In this document: positions 1 through 9,312 of the stretch, piece after piece
How positions within the stretch are numbered: the stretch's first letter is position 1
How the letters are laid out: every line of letters begins with the position of its first letter
DNA from: Sphingobium nicotianae
Lineage (GTDB): Bacteria > Pseudomonadota > Alphaproteobacteria > Sphingomonadales > Sphingomonadaceae
Direction of reading: 5' to 3'
Assembly (NCBI RefSeq): GCF_018603885.1
Contig: NZ_JAHGAW010000001.1
Coordinates: forward strand, 186,001 to 250,000
DNA: 64,000 nt
Program-made: the position numbers and the translations under genes
Notes under the pieces: generated by a model
Told to the model about the DNA's origin: nothing
What the model saw: the letters and a program-made list of their open reading frames with translations, nothing else
The model's database searches: none

Positions 1-36
1 GCCGCGATTGGCGATCAGCAGCTTCTCGATGCTCAT
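1..36 (-). CDS. accC: Biotin carboxylase subunit of acetyl-CoA carboxylase (start only)
   Basis: Only the first 12 codons are in the window. They read MSIEKLLIANRG, the conserved N-terminus of AccC leading into the ATP-grasp biotin carboxylase fold. The gene runs off the left edge on the minus strand and begins 14 bases after the accB stop, the usual accB-accC operon. AccC carboxylates the biotin carried by AccB. The identification rests on this short peptide plus position. Confidence 0.85.
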   Translation of the reverse strand, partial: MSIEKLLIANRG

Positions 37-50
37 AGCGTGCGCGGCCT

Positions 51-536
51 TCAACCGACGACGATCAGCGGCTGGTCATATTCGACCGGCTGGCCATTCT
101 CGATAAGGATCGCCTGGACCGTGCCCGCCGTGGGCGCCGTGATCGGGTTCATGACCTTCATCGCCTCGACGATCAGCAGGGTCTGGCCGGCCTTCACGCT
201 GTCGCCGACCTTGACGAAGTTCGGAGCGTCCGGCTCGGGCGTGAGATAGGCGGTGCCGACCATGGGCGACTTGACCGTGCCGGCGGCATTGCCGGCGGGA
301 GCAGCTTCGATTGCAGCGGGGGCGGCCGCAGGTGCGGGGGCAGCGACGGGCGCAGCGGCCGGCGCGGCATAGGTCGCAGCCTGGGCCGCCGGCTTGCGCG
401 CGACGCGGATCCTGCGATCGCCATCCTCGACTTCGATTTCGGTCAGATTGGTGTCGTCAAGCATCTTGGCAAGCTCGCGCACAAGCTTCACGTCCACTTG
501 CATCGCGCTGCCATTGCTGTCGGTCTTGTCGGCCAT
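51..536 (-). CDS. accB: Biotin carboxyl carrier protein of acetyl-CoA carboxylase
   Basis: This protein carries the biotin that AccC carboxylates and hands the carboxyl group to the carboxyltransferase, giving malonyl-CoA for fatty acid synthesis. The 161-aa product has the usual three parts: an N-terminal helical region, an Ala/Pro-rich flexible linker around residues 50-80, and a C-terminal biotinyl domain with VEAMKVMNP, where the Lys of EAMKVM is biotinylated. The start at 536 (MADKTDSNG) is chosen because an AGGGA-type ribosome site lies just upstream. An in-frame extension to 605 exists but lacks family similarity. accC follows at once in the same direction. Confidence 0.95.
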   Translation of the reverse strand: MADKTDSNGSAMQVDVKLVRELAKMLDDTNLTEIEVEDGDRRIRVARKPAAQAATYAAPAAAPVAAPAPAAAPAAIEAAPAGNAAGTVKSPMVGTAYLTPEPDAPNFVKVGDSVKAGQTLLIVEAMKVMNPITAPTAGTVQAILIENGQPVEYDQPLIVVG

Positions 537-658
537 TGAATGTCCCTTGGAAGATCTGTTCTGGTCTTTTGGAATGGGCGCAGGGCCTATTGCCCTTCGT
601 GCCATAACGCAACAGCTTCGACGCGCGCTGGTTCCGCCGTGGGCGCCAGCGCCACGCC

Positions 659-1102
659 CTAATCCATTTCGAGCGCGGCTTCGAGGGCCAGCATGTAGCC
701 GAGCGGCCCGAAGCCGGCGATCGACCCCTTGGCGGCCATGCCGACATAGCTGTGATGCCGGTAGGCCTCGCGCGCGGCGGGGTTGGAGATGTGCACCTCG
801 ATCACCGGCACCGTGATCGACTTGATCGCGTCGTAGAGCGCCAGCGACGTGTGCGTCAGCGCCCCGGCATTGAGGATGACGGCCAGTGCGCTTTCGGCAT
901 TGGCCTCGTGCAGCCAGTCGATGAGATGGCCCTCATGATTGGACTGGCGAAAGTCGATCTCCGTCGCCGCGCGGCGCGCCTCGTCCTCCATGCGCTCGGC
1001 TATGTCGTCGAGCGTGTCGAAGCCATAAATCTCCGGCTCGCGGGTGCCGAGCAGATTGAGATTGGGACCGTTCAGCACGAAGATTTTTCGGGGAGACGCC
1101 AT
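659..1102 (-). CDS. aroQ: Type II 3-dehydroquinate dehydratase
   Basis: It catalyses the reversible trans-dehydration of 3-dehydroquinate to 3-dehydroshikimate in the shikimate pathway. The 147-aa length is standard for the type II dodecameric enzyme. The N-terminus has [20 protein letters not shown], containing the conserved Asn and the catalytic Tyr, and [13 protein letters not shown] and [15 protein letters not shown] follow, all type II signatures. It lies about 120 bp upstream of accB on the same strand, the aroQ-accB-accC order common in proteobacteria, so probably one transcript. Confidence 0.95.
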   Translation of the reverse strand: MASPRKIFVLNGPNLNLLGTREPEIYGFDTLDDIAERMEDEARRAATEIDFRQSNHEGHLIDWLHEANAESALAVILNAGALTHTSLALYDAIKSITVPVIEVHISNPAAREAYRHHSYVGMAAKGSIAGFGPLGYMLALEAALEMD

Positions 1103-1191
1103 CGGCCATCCTGTCCTTTTGGTTGCGAGCCTCTGGCGCCTCCCTATATGGCGGCCGGGGCGGCTCTCAAAGCGAAAGGTGTATCAGCGGG

Positions 1192-2196
1192 ATGAGCGTG
1201 GACGGAACCATCGGCATCCATGTGAATGGCGAGCATCGCCGCGTCCGCGCCGGCCATACGATCGCGCACCTCGCCAACCAGCTCGGCCTCGCGCCGGAGA
1301 AGATCGCCGTCGAGCGCAATCTGGAGGTGGTGCCGCGCTCCCTGTTGGACCAGGTCATCGTCGAGGATGGCGACGAGCTGGAGATCGTGCATTTCGTTGG
1401 TGGCGGTGACGGGCAGCCGGTCCTCGCCAACGACAGCTGGACGGTTGCTGGCAAGAGCTTCACCTCCCGGCTCATCATCGGCACGGGCAAATATAAGGAT
1501 TATGCGCAGAATGCGGCGGCCGTGGAGGCATCGGGCGCGCAGATCGTCACGGTGGCGGTGCGCCGGGTCAATGTGACCGACCCCAAGGCGCCGATGCTGA
1601 CCGACTTCATCGATCCGAAGAAGATCACTTATCTGCCCAACACCGCCGGCTGCTTCACGGCCGAGGATGCGATCCGCACGCTGCGCCTGGCGCGCGAGGC
1701 GGGGGGCTGGGACCTGGTGAAGCTGGAGGTGCTGGGCGAGGCCCGGACGCTCTATCCGAACATGGTCGAGACGCTGCGGGCGACGGAAATCCTCGCCAAG
1801 GAAGGCTTCAAGCCGATGGTCTATTGCACTGACGATCCGATCGCAGCGCAGCAGCTGGAGAGCGCCGGCGCGGTCGCGATCATGCCGCTCGGTGCGCCGA
1901 TCGGCTCCGGGCTCGGCCTGCAGAACCGCGTAACGATTCGGCTGATCGTCGAGGGCACGAAGCTGCCGGTGCTGGTCGATGCCGGCGTCGGCACGGCCTC
2001 GGACGCGGCCGTCGCGATGGAACTGGGCTGCACCGGCGTGCTGATGAACACCGCCATTGCCGAGGCGAAGGATCCGGTCCTGATGGCGGCCGCAATGAAA
2101 GCCTCGGTCGAGGCCGGGCGCATGGCCTATCTGGCGGGGCGGATGGGCCGGCGCATGTACGCCGACCCCTCGAGCCCGCTGGCGGGATTGATCTGA
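1192..2196 (+). CDS. thiG: ThiS-ThiG fusion: sulfur carrier plus thiazole synthase
   Basis: One 334-aa reading frame joins two thiamine-thiazole proteins. Residues 1-68 are a ThiS-like beta-grasp sulfur carrier ending in HFVGGG, but the Gly-Gly that is normally the free thiocarboxylated C-terminus is followed directly by [11 protein letters not shown] and then ThiG. The ThiG part has [10 protein letters not shown], the Schiff-base Lys in LVKLEVLGE, and the phosphate-binding [15 protein letters not shown] and [11 protein letters not shown] segments. The start is the ATG at 1192 behind GCGGG; an in-frame extension to 1123 is not family-like. No thiamine riboswitch is visible in the short upstream gap. 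The fusion implies processing or a modified sulfur-transfer route (inference). Confidence 0.92.
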   Translation: MSVDGTIGIHVNGEHRRVRAGHTIAHLANQLGLAPEKIAVERNLEVVPRSLLDQVIVEDGDELEIVHFVGGGDGQPVLANDSWTVAGKSFTSRLIIGTGKYKDYAQNAAAVEASGAQIVTVAVRRVNVTDPKAPMLTDFIDPKKITYLPNTAGCFTAEDAIRTLRLAREAGGWDLVKLEVLGEARTLYPNMVETLRATEILAKEGFKPMVYCTDDPIAAQQLESAGAVAIMPLGAPIGSGLGLQNRVTIRLIVEGTKLPVLVDAGVGTASDAAVAMELGCTGVLMNTAIAEAKDPVLMAAAMKASVEAGRMAYLAGRMGRRMYADPSSPLAGLI

Positions 2197-2313
2197 GGCA
2201 TATCCGCCTGATGAAGCACGGCTATCGGCTCGTCGCAAACGGCTGACGTGGCCGGAACCACGCCGCAAACCGCTCGTTCTCCTACCGAACCCCTCGAACG
2301 ACGGAGCAGAAAG

Positions 2314-2496
2314 ATGGGCGAACTGATCGACAAGGCGAAAGGCATCGGCAACGAAATCGCCGGCAACGCCAAGCAGGCGCAGGGCGAGGCAACCAACAAT
2401 CCTGACAAGAAGGCCGAGGGCCTGGGTCAAGAGATCAAAGGCAAGGCGCAGCAGATCAAGGGATCGATCAAGGGCGCGCTCGGCGACAAGGTTTGA
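2314..2496 (+). CDS. CsbD-like stress protein
   Basis: A 60-aa, highly charged, helix-forming protein with MGELIDKAKGIGNEIAG and the repeated lysine/glycine pattern KAEGLGQEIKGKAQQIKG, typical of the CsbD (YjbJ) family. Members are abundant in general stress or stationary phase, but their molecular function is not established. The ATG at 2314 is preceded by GGAG at the right distance; the longer in-frame extension upstream has no such site. A strong hairpin terminator follows at 2541. Confidence 0.85.
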   Translation: MGELIDKAKGIGNEIAGNAKQAQGEATNNPDKKAEGLGQEIKGKAQQIKGSIKGALGDKV

Positions 2497-2540
2497 TCCA
2501 TAGATTCGGGCTTCGCGCCCCCATCGCGAAGGTCATGACG

Positions 2541-2571
2541 GGCCATCCGATCTCTGTCGGATGGCCTGTTT
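2541..2571 (+). terminator. Rho-independent terminator after the csbD-like gene
   Basis: A perfect 10-bp stem (GGCCATCCGA paired with TCGGATGGCC) with a 6-base loop is followed by TGTTTG. It lies 45 bases after the csbD-like stop and before the GNAT gene on the same strand. Confidence 0.7.
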
Positions 2572-2619
2572 GTATCCGGCCTGCTTGATCGGGCGCGAGC
2601 GCCACCCTATCGGCGCCGC

Positions 2620-3066
2620 ATGACACCGCTCAGCATTCGGTTGCTTCGGGCCGACGAGACCGATCTGGCTGCCGCCATCTCCCGCCGTGCGATGCGGACC
2701 GTGCCCTGCTTCGACGAGACGCTGCACAGCCCGCAGGAAGACAGGGACTTCTGGCGCGAGCACATCTTCCCGACCTGCGAGATCTGGGGCGCCTTCGAGA
2801 AGGATGTGCTGCTCGGGCAGGCCGCCGTCTCGGAAGGTTGGGTCCATCAACTCCATGTCGATCCGATCGGGCAGGGGCGTGGCATCGGCAGCGCGCTGCT
2901 GGCCGCGCTCAAGATCGGTATGCCGGACATCCAGCTCTGGACCTTCCAGGCCAATCACGGCGCGCGGCGCTTCTACGAGCGGCATGGCTTCATCGCAGTG
3001 GAACAGACGGATGGCTCGCGTAACGAGGAGCGCGAGCCGGACGTGCGCTACCGCTGGGTACGATAA
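2620..3066 (+). CDS. GNAT-family N-acetyltransferase
   Basis: A 148-aa protein of the Gcn5-related acetyltransferase fold. The acetyl-CoA pyrophosphate-binding loop is seen as IGQGRGIGSALLAALK (motif A, Q/RxxGxG/A), preceded by the beta-4 strand VHQLHVDP and followed by the motif B segment FQANHGARRFYERHGFIAV, including the conserved N and YERHGF. The substrate cannot be told from sequence. It is a stand-alone gene between the csbD terminator and the scoA locus. Confidence 0.88.
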   Translation: MTPLSIRLLRADETDLAAAISRRAMRTVPCFDETLHSPQEDRDFWREHIFPTCEIWGAFEKDVLLGQAAVSEGWVHQLHVDPIGQGRGIGSALLAALKIGMPDIQLWTFQANHGARRFYERHGFIAVEQTDGSRNEEREPDVRYRWVR

Positions 3067-3177
3067 CCCCCTCCGTTTCATATTGCTGCCGTTTGCGGCA
3101 AACCGGCGGTTTGACCGAAAAGCACGCGCATCCTATGGGCGGCGCACATATCTTCCGATCCGTGCAGGGAGTCGCGC

Positions 3178-3885
3178 ATGAAGAAACTCTATCCCGATGC
3201 CAAGGCAGCGCTCGACGGCCTGCTCTTCGACGGCATGCTGATCTGCGCGGGTGGCTTCGGCCTGTGCGGCATCCCGGAACGGCTGATCGACGCGATCCGC
3301 GAGTCGGGCGTCAAGGATCTGACTGTTGCCTCGAACAATGCCGGTATCGACAATGAGGGCCTCGGCAAGCTGCTGCGCACCCGCCAGATCAAGAAGATGA
3401 TCAGCTCCTATGTCGGGGAGAACAAGGAGTTCGAGCGGCAATATCTTTCCGGCGAGCTGGAGGTCGAGTTCTGCCCGCAGGGTACGCTGGCCGAACGCTG
3501 CCGCGCGGGCGGCGCGGGCATTCCGGGCTTCTACACCAAGACCGGCGTCGGCACGCTGGTGGCCGAGGGCAAGGAAGTGAAGAATTTCGACGGGCAGGAT
3601 TATGTGCTCGAGCGCGGCATCTATGCCGATGTGTGCATTATCAAGGGGTGGAAGGCCGACGAGGCCGGCAATCTGGTCTTCCGCAAGACCGCGCGCAACT
3701 TCAATCAGCCCATGGCGACGGCCGGCAAGATCTGCGTCGCGGAAGTCGAGGAAGTGGTGCCGACCGGCAGCCTCGATCCGGACAGCATCCATCTGCCCGG
3801 CATTTATGTGAAGCGTATGGTCGTCGGCGCGCCCTATGACAAGAAGATCGAGTTCCGCACTGTCCGTCAGCGTGAAGCTGCCTGA
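3178..3885 (+). CDS. scoA: 3-oxoacid CoA-transferase subunit A
   Basis: Alpha subunit of the succinyl-CoA:3-ketoacid CoA transferase, which moves CoA from succinyl-CoA to acetoacetate or related 3-oxoacids. The 235-aa product has the family glycine-rich start [19 protein letters not shown] and the segments [15 protein letters not shown] and [21 protein letters not shown]. The ATG at 3178 follows GCAGGGAG. Its partner scoB is not adjacent: a phosphatase (3888) and a 39-codon gene (4781) lie between them in the same direction with almost no gaps, so the four are probably co-transcribed. Confidence 0.93.
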   Translation: MKKLYPDAKAALDGLLFDGMLICAGGFGLCGIPERLIDAIRESGVKDLTVASNNAGIDNEGLGKLLRTRQIKKMISSYVGENKEFERQYLSGELEVEFCPQGTLAERCRAGGAGIPGFYTKTGVGTLVAEGKEVKNFDGQDYVLERGIYADVCIIKGWKADEAGNLVFRKTARNFNQPMATAGKICVAEVEEVVPTGSLDPDSIHLPGIYVKRMVVGAPYDKKIEFRTVRQREAA

Positions 3886-3887
3886 CG

Positions 3888-4784
3888 ATGCGGAGCGCTC
3901 TTGTCCCAGCAGGAGCAATGGCGCTGGGCGCGCTGGTGGCGGGTTGCACGCCATCGGCGGCGCCGTCGTCCGCGAGCGGCCGTCCTGCTAGCGCGCGCGA
4001 TGATGTCGGCGCGGAGCGGATCAAGCCGTTCCAGTATCTCTATGGATCCGGCGAGGTCGGCGCGCTCTCGATCCAGGCCTATCATGCGCTGATCGGATAT
4101 GCCCAGGCTCAGGTCGCCAGGCGGCCGGTCGACAGCGTGGTCTTGGCGGAGAACGCGACCCTGGCGGCGCCGGCTTTCGTGCCATGCGCCGACAAGCCTT
4201 TCGCGGCGGTGTTCGACGTCGACGAGACGGTCGTGGCCAATCTCGGCTTCGAGGCGCGCGCCGCGAATGGCGAGGGTTATGACGGCAAGCGGTGGGACCG
4301 CTGGGAAAAGACTGGTGGCGACAAGGTCGGGCCGATCCCGGGCGCTGTCACGGCCGTGAAGGCCCTGCGCGCGATGGGCGTCACGGTGATCTTCAACACC
4401 AATCGCGCATCGGCCCAGGCCGAAGGCGCCGCTGAAGCGATCCGCCACGCCGGCCTCGGCAGCGCCGTGCATGGCGAGACGCTCTTCCTCAAGGGCGACG
4501 ACGCGATGGGCTCGAAGAAGGATGGTCGTCGCGCGACGATTGCGGACAGATATTGCGTGATCGCGATGGGCGGCGACCAGCTCGGCGATTTCTCCGATCG
4601 ATTCAATCAGATCAACGCGACGATGGACCGGCGCGAGGCGGCGATCAGCGGCCGGATCACCAATCTGTGGGGCAATGGCTGGTTCGTCCTGCCGAACCCG
4701 GTCTATGGCAGCGGCCTCGACGGCAAGCTCGACGAGATTTTCCCGCCTGAGGTCCGCTGGACCGATCCGGAGGAGGGAAAATGA
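3888..4784 (+). CDS. HAD-type acid phosphatase lipoprotein (class B/C, e(P4)-like)
   Basis: A 298-aa predicted lipoprotein: the N-terminal hydrophobic stretch ends in the lipobox LVAGC. The catalytic HAD motif I is FDVDETVVAN (DxDxT), motif II is INFNTNR-like (VIFNTNRASA), and a Lys-bearing KKDGRR and GDQLGDF (acidic motif IV) follow. This matches periplasmic or outer-membrane 5'-nucleotidase/acid phosphatases, which free phosphate from nucleotides. It starts two bases after the scoA stop and its TGA overlaps the next small ORF start (ATGA). Its position between scoA and scoB is unusual. Confidence 0.85.
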   Translation: MRSALVPAGAMALGALVAGCTPSAAPSSASGRPASARDDVGAERIKPFQYLYGSGEVGALSIQAYHALIGYAQAQVARRPVDSVVLAENATLAAPAFVPCADKPFAAVFDVDETVVANLGFEARAANGEGYDGKRWDRWEKTGGDKVGPIPGAVTAVKALRAMGVTVIFNTNRASAQAEGAAEAIRHAGLGSAVHGETLFLKGDDAMGSKKDGRRATIADRYCVIAMGGDQLGDFSDRFNQINATMDRREAAISGRITNLWGNGWFVLPNPVYGSGLDGKLDEIFPPEVRWTDPEEGK

Positions 4785-4900
4785 GCTTCGGCCGTGCCCA
4801 TGCTTGCGACATCGATGAAGAACTGGCGCTGCAGCGCATCTGGATAGGGATCGACGCGGAGCGATCGAACCCGACCGACCTCGGACAAGGAGTGAATTAA
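4781..4900 (+). CDS. 39-residue conserved-looking small protein between phosphatase and scoB
   Basis: This short frame begins at an ATG overlapping the phosphatase stop (ATGA) and ends with a TAA that overlaps the scoB ATG (TAATG). It encodes 39 residues beginning [18 protein letters not shown] and ending PTDLGQGVN. Stop-start overlaps at both ends imply translational coupling, which argues that it is a real gene. An AAGGAG sequence inside its last codons serves as the scoB ribosome site. No function is recognised, and it has no membrane segment or signal peptide. Confidence 0.55.
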   Translation: MSFGRAHACDIDEELALQRIWIGIDAERSNPTDLGQGVN

Positions 4901-5535
4901 TGCCCTGGACTCGCGATGAAATGGCTGCGCGCGCGGCGCGAGAGCTGAAGGACGGCTTCTACGTGAATCTTGGCATCGGCATCCCGACCCTGGTGGCGAA
5001 CCATATCCCGGCCGGCGTGGAGGTCACGCTGCAGTCCGAGAACGGCATGCTCGGCATCGGGCCGTTCCCCTATGACGACGAGGTCGATCCCGATCTCATC
5101 AATGCCGGCAAGCAGACGATCAGCGAGCTGCCGAGCTCGGCCTATTTCAGCTCGGCCGACAGCTTCGCGATGATCCGCGGCGGCCATATCGACCTCACCG
5201 TGCTGGGCGCGATGGAAGTCTCCGAGGGCGGCGATATCGCCAACTGGATGATCCCGGGCAAGATGATCAAGGGCATGGGCGGCGCGATGGACCTGGTCGC
5301 GGGCGTCAAGAAGATCATCGTGGTGATGGAGCACACGGCCAAGGACGGTAGCCCCAAATTCATCCCGGCCTGCACGCTGCCGTTGACCGGCAAGAATGTC
5401 GTCGACATGGTCGTCACGGACCTGTGCGTCTTCGCGCGGCCGGATCATGAGTCGCCGTTCAAGCTGGTCGAGCTGGCGCCCGGCGTCACCGCCGAGGAAG
5501 TGGCGAGCAAAACGACCGCGAAATATGTGAGCTGA
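4900..5535 (+). CDS. scoB: 3-oxoacid CoA-transferase subunit B
   Basis: Beta subunit (211 aa) of the CoA transferase whose alpha subunit is scoA. It contains the catalytic glutamate in [12 protein letters not shown], which forms the glutamyl-CoA thioester, with the N-terminal [12 protein letters not shown] and [21 protein letters not shown] signatures. The start codon overlaps the stop of the 39-codon gene, and AAGGAG sits 7 bases upstream. Roles in the family include ketone-body and PHB use; which 3-oxoacid is preferred cannot be read from sequence. Confidence 0.94.
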   Translation: MPWTRDEMAARAARELKDGFYVNLGIGIPTLVANHIPAGVEVTLQSENGMLGIGPFPYDDEVDPDLINAGKQTISELPSSAYFSSADSFAMIRGGHIDLTVLGAMEVSEGGDIANWMIPGKMIKGMGGAMDLVAGVKKIIVVMEHTAKDGSPKFIPACTLPLTGKNVVDMVVTDLCVFARPDHESPFKLVELAPGVTAEEVASKTTAKYVS

Positions 5536-5632
5536 CCCGGCTCGAGGCGACGGTCCGGCGCAGGGGAAGCGCGGCGATCCGGTGCGATCGATCGCGCTCG
5601 ACCGCGCCTGCGCTCTTGCGCTAATATGGCGC

Positions 5633-6388
5633 ATGGCCGGAACCGCTCTCGTCGCTTTTCCTGCGGTCGCGCTGCTCGGCGCCGGCGGTGTGCTGGCCTA
5701 TCGACGGGACCTCAAGCAGCGGGTCCGCGATCGCTATCTCGACGTGCTCGCCTCGATCTACGTCTATAACGAGCATCGCGGATATACGAGCCTCGACCGC
5801 GTGCTCGAAGCGGTTCGCAAGCGCTGTCCGGACGACCTGGCCTTCATCGCCGCTGTCGAGAAGCACCGGGCCGACGAGCGCAAGCATTATCTCATGTTCA
5901 AGCGCTATTATGAACTGGAGGGGCGCATGCCGCTCGCCATCGGGCGGACTTGCGGACATATCGACCATTTCATCAGCATCATGTTCGGCAAGCCCATTGA
6001 TGCGCTCGATACGGACGCGATCGTGGCCGACGACGCCTTGTTCGAGAAGCTCTGCCGGGTGATCATGCTGACCGAGAAGCGCGGCATGGCGCAGGTAGAC
6101 ATTCTCCTGCGTTCCCCGCTGATCCTGAGCAACACCAAGCTCAAGGCGATCTTCAAGGTCGTCGAGCGCGACGAGCCCAGCCACTGGATGCCCTATGAGG
6201 ACTGGCTGGCGCGCAATCATCGCCGGCAGCCGCGCTGGTGGGAAAAGCTCGTCGACCTGCGCATCCACCGCGAGCTCATGCTGGTGCGCATCCCCGCGCT
6301 ATTTCTCAATTGGCGAATGGGCCGCATGACGCGCTGGCCGGATTCCGACGACCGTATTGACCTGTCCCAAACTGGCACAGCGCGCTAA
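5633..6388 (+). CDS. Ferritin-like (di-iron) domain protein of unknown role
   Basis: A 251-aa protein with an N-terminal hydrophobic segment (FPAVALLGAGGVLAY) and a helical body. EKHRADERKHYLMFKRYYE gives an E/H-rich ExxxxDERKH pattern, and VVERDEPSHW gives a second ExxxSH-type pair, suggesting a four-helix di-iron fold. The membrane-like N-terminus and basic C-terminus are not typical of storage ferritins. The ATG at 5633 is taken because the upstream extension is arginine-rich and lacks a ribosome site. The function is unassigned; the di-iron call is inference from motif spacing. Confidence 0.6.
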   Translation: MAGTALVAFPAVALLGAGGVLAYRRDLKQRVRDRYLDVLASIYVYNEHRGYTSLDRVLEAVRKRCPDDLAFIAAVEKHRADERKHYLMFKRYYELEGRMPLAIGRTCGHIDHFISIMFGKPIDALDTDAIVADDALFEKLCRVIMLTEKRGMAQVDILLRSPLILSNTKLKAIFKVVERDEPSHWMPYEDWLARNHRRQPRWWEKLVDLRIHRELMLVRIPALFLNWRMGRMTRWPDSDDRIDLSQTGTAR

Positions 6389-6435
6389 GTCGCGTTGACT
6401 TAGTCTGATTTCCTTCCGTCAGGCCTCATTTTCAT

Positions 6436-7764
6436 TTGGCCTCGCCGCGCCGCTCGGGCATCAAAGCGCGAGAAAAGGGGAGGAGACCGATCATCAAGAT
6501 CACCAAGCAGCGCCCTTGGCTGGCGCTCGTGCTGCTGACCGCGATCGGCGTCGTCGGCTTCATCGACCGTATCATCATGAACGTGCTCGCCGAGCCGCTG
6601 CGCCGCGAGTTCGGCCTGAGCGATCTGCAGCTCGGCGTGGTCAACGGGCTCGCTTTCGCATTGCTTAATGTGGTGCTCGGCCTCGTTATCGCGCGCCTCG
6701 CCGAGCGCACCCGGCGCATGACCTTGATTTCGATCGGCACGGTGCTGTGGTCGATCGCCACCGCCGCCTGCGGGCTCGCCGGCACTTTCACGCAGCTCCT
6801 GCTCGCGCGGGTGAGCGTCGGGGTGGGCGAGGCGGTGGGGCTTTCGTCCACCTATTCGGTCGTATCGGACTATTTCCCGCGTGAGAAGCGGGCGACGATG
6901 ATGTCCGCGCTCAATCTCGCCCCGCCGATCGGCGCGTTTCTCGGCGCCAGCGGCGGCGCCGTCATTGCGCAGATCTATGGCTGGCGCACAGCGCTGTTCG
7001 TCGCCGCCGTTCCTGGTCTGATCCTCGCCATTCTCCTGGCGCTCTTCGTGGCCGAACCGAAGCGTGGCCAGTTCGACGACGCGGCGGGAAGCGACGAGGT
7101 GCCGCCCATGGGCACCGTCATCGGCCGCTTCCTCGCCTGGCCGACGATGCGCAACATGCTGGCCGGCGCCACCATTGCGAGCATGGTCGGCTTCGGCCTC
7201 AACGCCTTCCTCGCCGCCTATCTCATCCGGCGCTTTGGTTACACGCTTGTCGAGGCGGGCCTCGTTGCGGGGCTGGTCGCCAGCCTGCCCTCGACGCTCA
7301 GTATCCTCGGCGCGGGCTGGCTGTCGGATCGTTTCGCGGCGCGGGGCGACCGGCGCGGCTACGCCCTGATGCCGGCGCTCACCCTCCTGATTTCGGCGCC
7401 GCTCTATGCCTTCGCGATCACGCGAGATCAGCCGGCGATGATCGTCGCCCTGGTCGGGCTGTGCGGCCTGTTCCAATATACCTATCTGGGGCCGACAGCG
7501 GGCACGTTCCAGAACATGCTCAGCGCGCGCATGCGGGCGACGGGCACTGCCTTTACCGGCATGATCTATTCGCTGGTCGGTGGCGGCTTCGGGCCGTTGA
7601 TCCTCGGCGCGGTGAGCGATCGTTACGCGGCCGCCGGCGTCGCGAGCGGCGTTGCGCTGGGCTTCGCGATGGCGACGCTGTCGCTGCTCTATCTTTGGTC
7701 CTCCCTCCACTACTGGCTCGCCTCGCGCAGCATCGAGGCCGATTTCGCGCGGCCGATCGGATAG
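6436..7764 (+). CDS. MFS transporter (spinster-like)
   Basis: A 442-aa protein with twelve hydrophobic helices. The family signatures GVVGFIDRIIMNVLAEPLRREFGLSD (in part), the loop 2-3 motif ARLAERTRR and the TM5 motif ARVSVGVGEAVGLSSTYSVVSDY (in part) place it with the spinster/aromatic-acid-like MFS carriers. The substrate is unknown. The frame has no ATG near its start: a TTG at 6436 gives the full frame, while the best Shine-Dalgarno (GGGGAGGAG at 6477) precedes ATC codons. The start is therefore uncertain by about 50 bases. Confidence 0.85.
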   Translation: MASPRRSGIKAREKGRRPIIKITKQRPWLALVLLTAIGVVGFIDRIIMNVLAEPLRREFGLSDLQLGVVNGLAFALLNVVLGLVIARLAERTRRMTLISIGTVLWSIATAACGLAGTFTQLLLARVSVGVGEAVGLSSTYSVVSDYFPREKRATMMSALNLAPPIGAFLGASGGAVIAQIYGWRTALFVAAVPGLILAILLALFVAEPKRGQFDDAAGSDEVPPMGTVIGRFLAWPTMRNMLAGATIASMVGFGLNAFLAAYLIRRFGYTLVEAGLVAGLVASLPSTLSILGAGWLSDRFAARGDRRGYALMPALTLLISAPLYAFAITRDQPAMIVALVGLCGLFQYTYLGPTAGTFQNMLSARMRATGTAFTGMIYSLVGGGFGPLILGAVSDRYAAAGVASGVALGFAMATLSLLYLWSSLHYWLASRSIEADFARPIG

Positions 7765-7857
7765 GCTTTCGAAGTGCGCCCGCCCCCTTGAGGCGACAAA
7801 AATCCTTCCTACTTTCTCCTTTCCCCGCCGAACGCTGGGCGCTAGGGAAACCGCGCC

Positions 7858-9303
7858 ATGACAGACAAACCCCGCACATTATACGAGAAGATCTGGGACG
7901 CGCACGTCGTCGAGACGCGCGATGACGGGACGGCACTCGTCTATATCGATCGCCACCTCGTCCATGAAGTGACCAGCCCGCAGGCGTTCGAGGGACTGCG
8001 CCTCGCCGGTCGTAAGGTGCGCCGGCCCGATCTCACGCTTGCCGTGCCCGATCACAATCTGCCCACCACGCCGCGCCTCGATGCGGAGGGGAAACGCATT
8101 CCCATCGCCGATGCCGAAAGTGCCCAGCAGCTCGCCGCGCTGGAACAGAATGTCGAGGAATTCGGCGTCAAATATTTCGACGCGACCTCGGCCGAGCAGG
8201 GCATCGTTCATGTCGTCGGCCCGGAACAGGGCTTCACCTTGCCCGGCACGACTTTGGTCTGCGGCGACAGCCACACCGCGGCGCATGGCGCGCTCGGCGC
8301 GCTGGCCTTCGGCATCGGCACCAGCGAGGTCGAGCATGTGCTGGCGACCCAGACGCTGCTGCTCAAGCCGTCCAGGACCTTCGCGATCACCGTCGACGGC
8401 ACGCTCGGCTATGGCGTCACCGCCAAGGACGTCGTGCTGGCGATCATCGGACGCACCGGCACGGCGGGCGGCACTGGTCATGTCGTTGAATATCGCGGCT
8501 CGGCCTTCCGCGACATGAGCATCGAGGGCCGCCTCACCGTCGCCAACATGGCGATCGAGGGCGGCGCCCGCTCGGGCCTCTTCGCCCCCGATCAGCTTAC
8601 CTATGACTATATCAAAGGCCGCCCGATGGCGCCGTCGGGCGAAGCCTGGGACCGCGCGGTCGAATGGTGGAAGACGCTCGTCACCGACGAGGGCGCGCGG
8701 TTCGACAAGAGCCTGCGCCTCGATGCGACCGACATCGCGCCCAACGTCACCTGGGGCACCAGCCCGGAGGATGTGATCGCGATTACCGGCAGCGTGCCCG
8801 ATCCGGAGAGTTTCGAGGATGCCTCCAAGCGCATCGCGGCCGTCAAGTCGCTCGATTATATGGGCCTGCATGCCGGGCAGCGCATGGAGGACGTGACGGT
8901 CGAGCATATCTTCATCGGCAGTTGCACCAACAGCCGCATCGAGGATCTGCGCGCCGCCGCCGCCGTGCTGAAAGGCCGCCATGTCGCCGACCGCATCAAG
9001 CAGGCGCTGGTCGTTCCCGGCTCTGGCCTGGTCAAGCGCCAGGCCGAAGCGGAAGGGCTCGATCGCATCTTCATCGAGGCCGGCTTCGAATGGCGCGAGC
9101 CGGGCTGCTCCATGTGCCTTGGCATGAACCCCGATCGGGTGCCGAGCGGCGAGCGCTGCGCCTCAACCAGCAATCGCAACTTCATGGGACGGCAGGGGCC
9201 GGGTGCGCGCACCCATCTCGTCTCGCCGGTCATGGCCGCAGCTGCGGCAATAAAAGGTCGACTTGCCGACGTTCGCGACCTAATGGGGAATGAGCGTGGT
9301 TAA
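7858..9303 (+). CDS. leuC: 3-isopropylmalate dehydratase large subunit
   Basis: The [4Fe-4S] subunit of isopropylmalate isomerase in leucine biosynthesis. The 481-aa product has the substrate-site [22 protein letters not shown] (in part), and the three cluster cysteines are in IGSCTNSR and GCSMCLGMN. Length and motif order are standard. It is followed by a 35-codon membrane peptide (9313) and then leuD (9540) on the same strand. Confidence 0.97.
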   Translation: MTDKPRTLYEKIWDAHVVETRDDGTALVYIDRHLVHEVTSPQAFEGLRLAGRKVRRPDLTLAVPDHNLPTTPRLDAEGKRIPIADAESAQQLAALEQNVEEFGVKYFDATSAEQGIVHVVGPEQGFTLPGTTLVCGDSHTAAHGALGALAFGIGTSEVEHVLATQTLLLKPSRTFAITVDGTLGYGVTAKDVVLAIIGRTGTAGGTGHVVEYRGSAFRDMSIEGRLTVANMAIEGGARSGLFAPDQLTYDYIKGRPMAPSGEAWDRAVEWWKTLVTDEGARFDKSLRLDATDIAPNVTWGTSPEDVIAITGSVPDPESFEDASKRIAAVKSLDYMGLHAGQRMEDVTVEHIFIGSCTNSRIEDLRAAAAVLKGRHVADRIKQALVVPGSGLVKRQAEAEGLDRIFIEAGFEWREPGCSMCLGMNPDRVPSGERCASTSNRNFMGRQGPGARTHLVSPVMAAAAAIKGRLADVRDLMGNERG

Positions 9304-9312
9304 GGGGCGCAA

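Noticed and set aside
1103..1191. Possible thiamine (TPP) riboswitch upstream of thiS-thiG
   Set aside because: The 89-base gap lacks the CUGAGA and related core motifs of the riboswitch.
6400..7710. 436-codon minus-strand frame
   Set aside because: It is the shadow of the MFS gene at 6436, rich in Arg/His as expected for an antisense frame.
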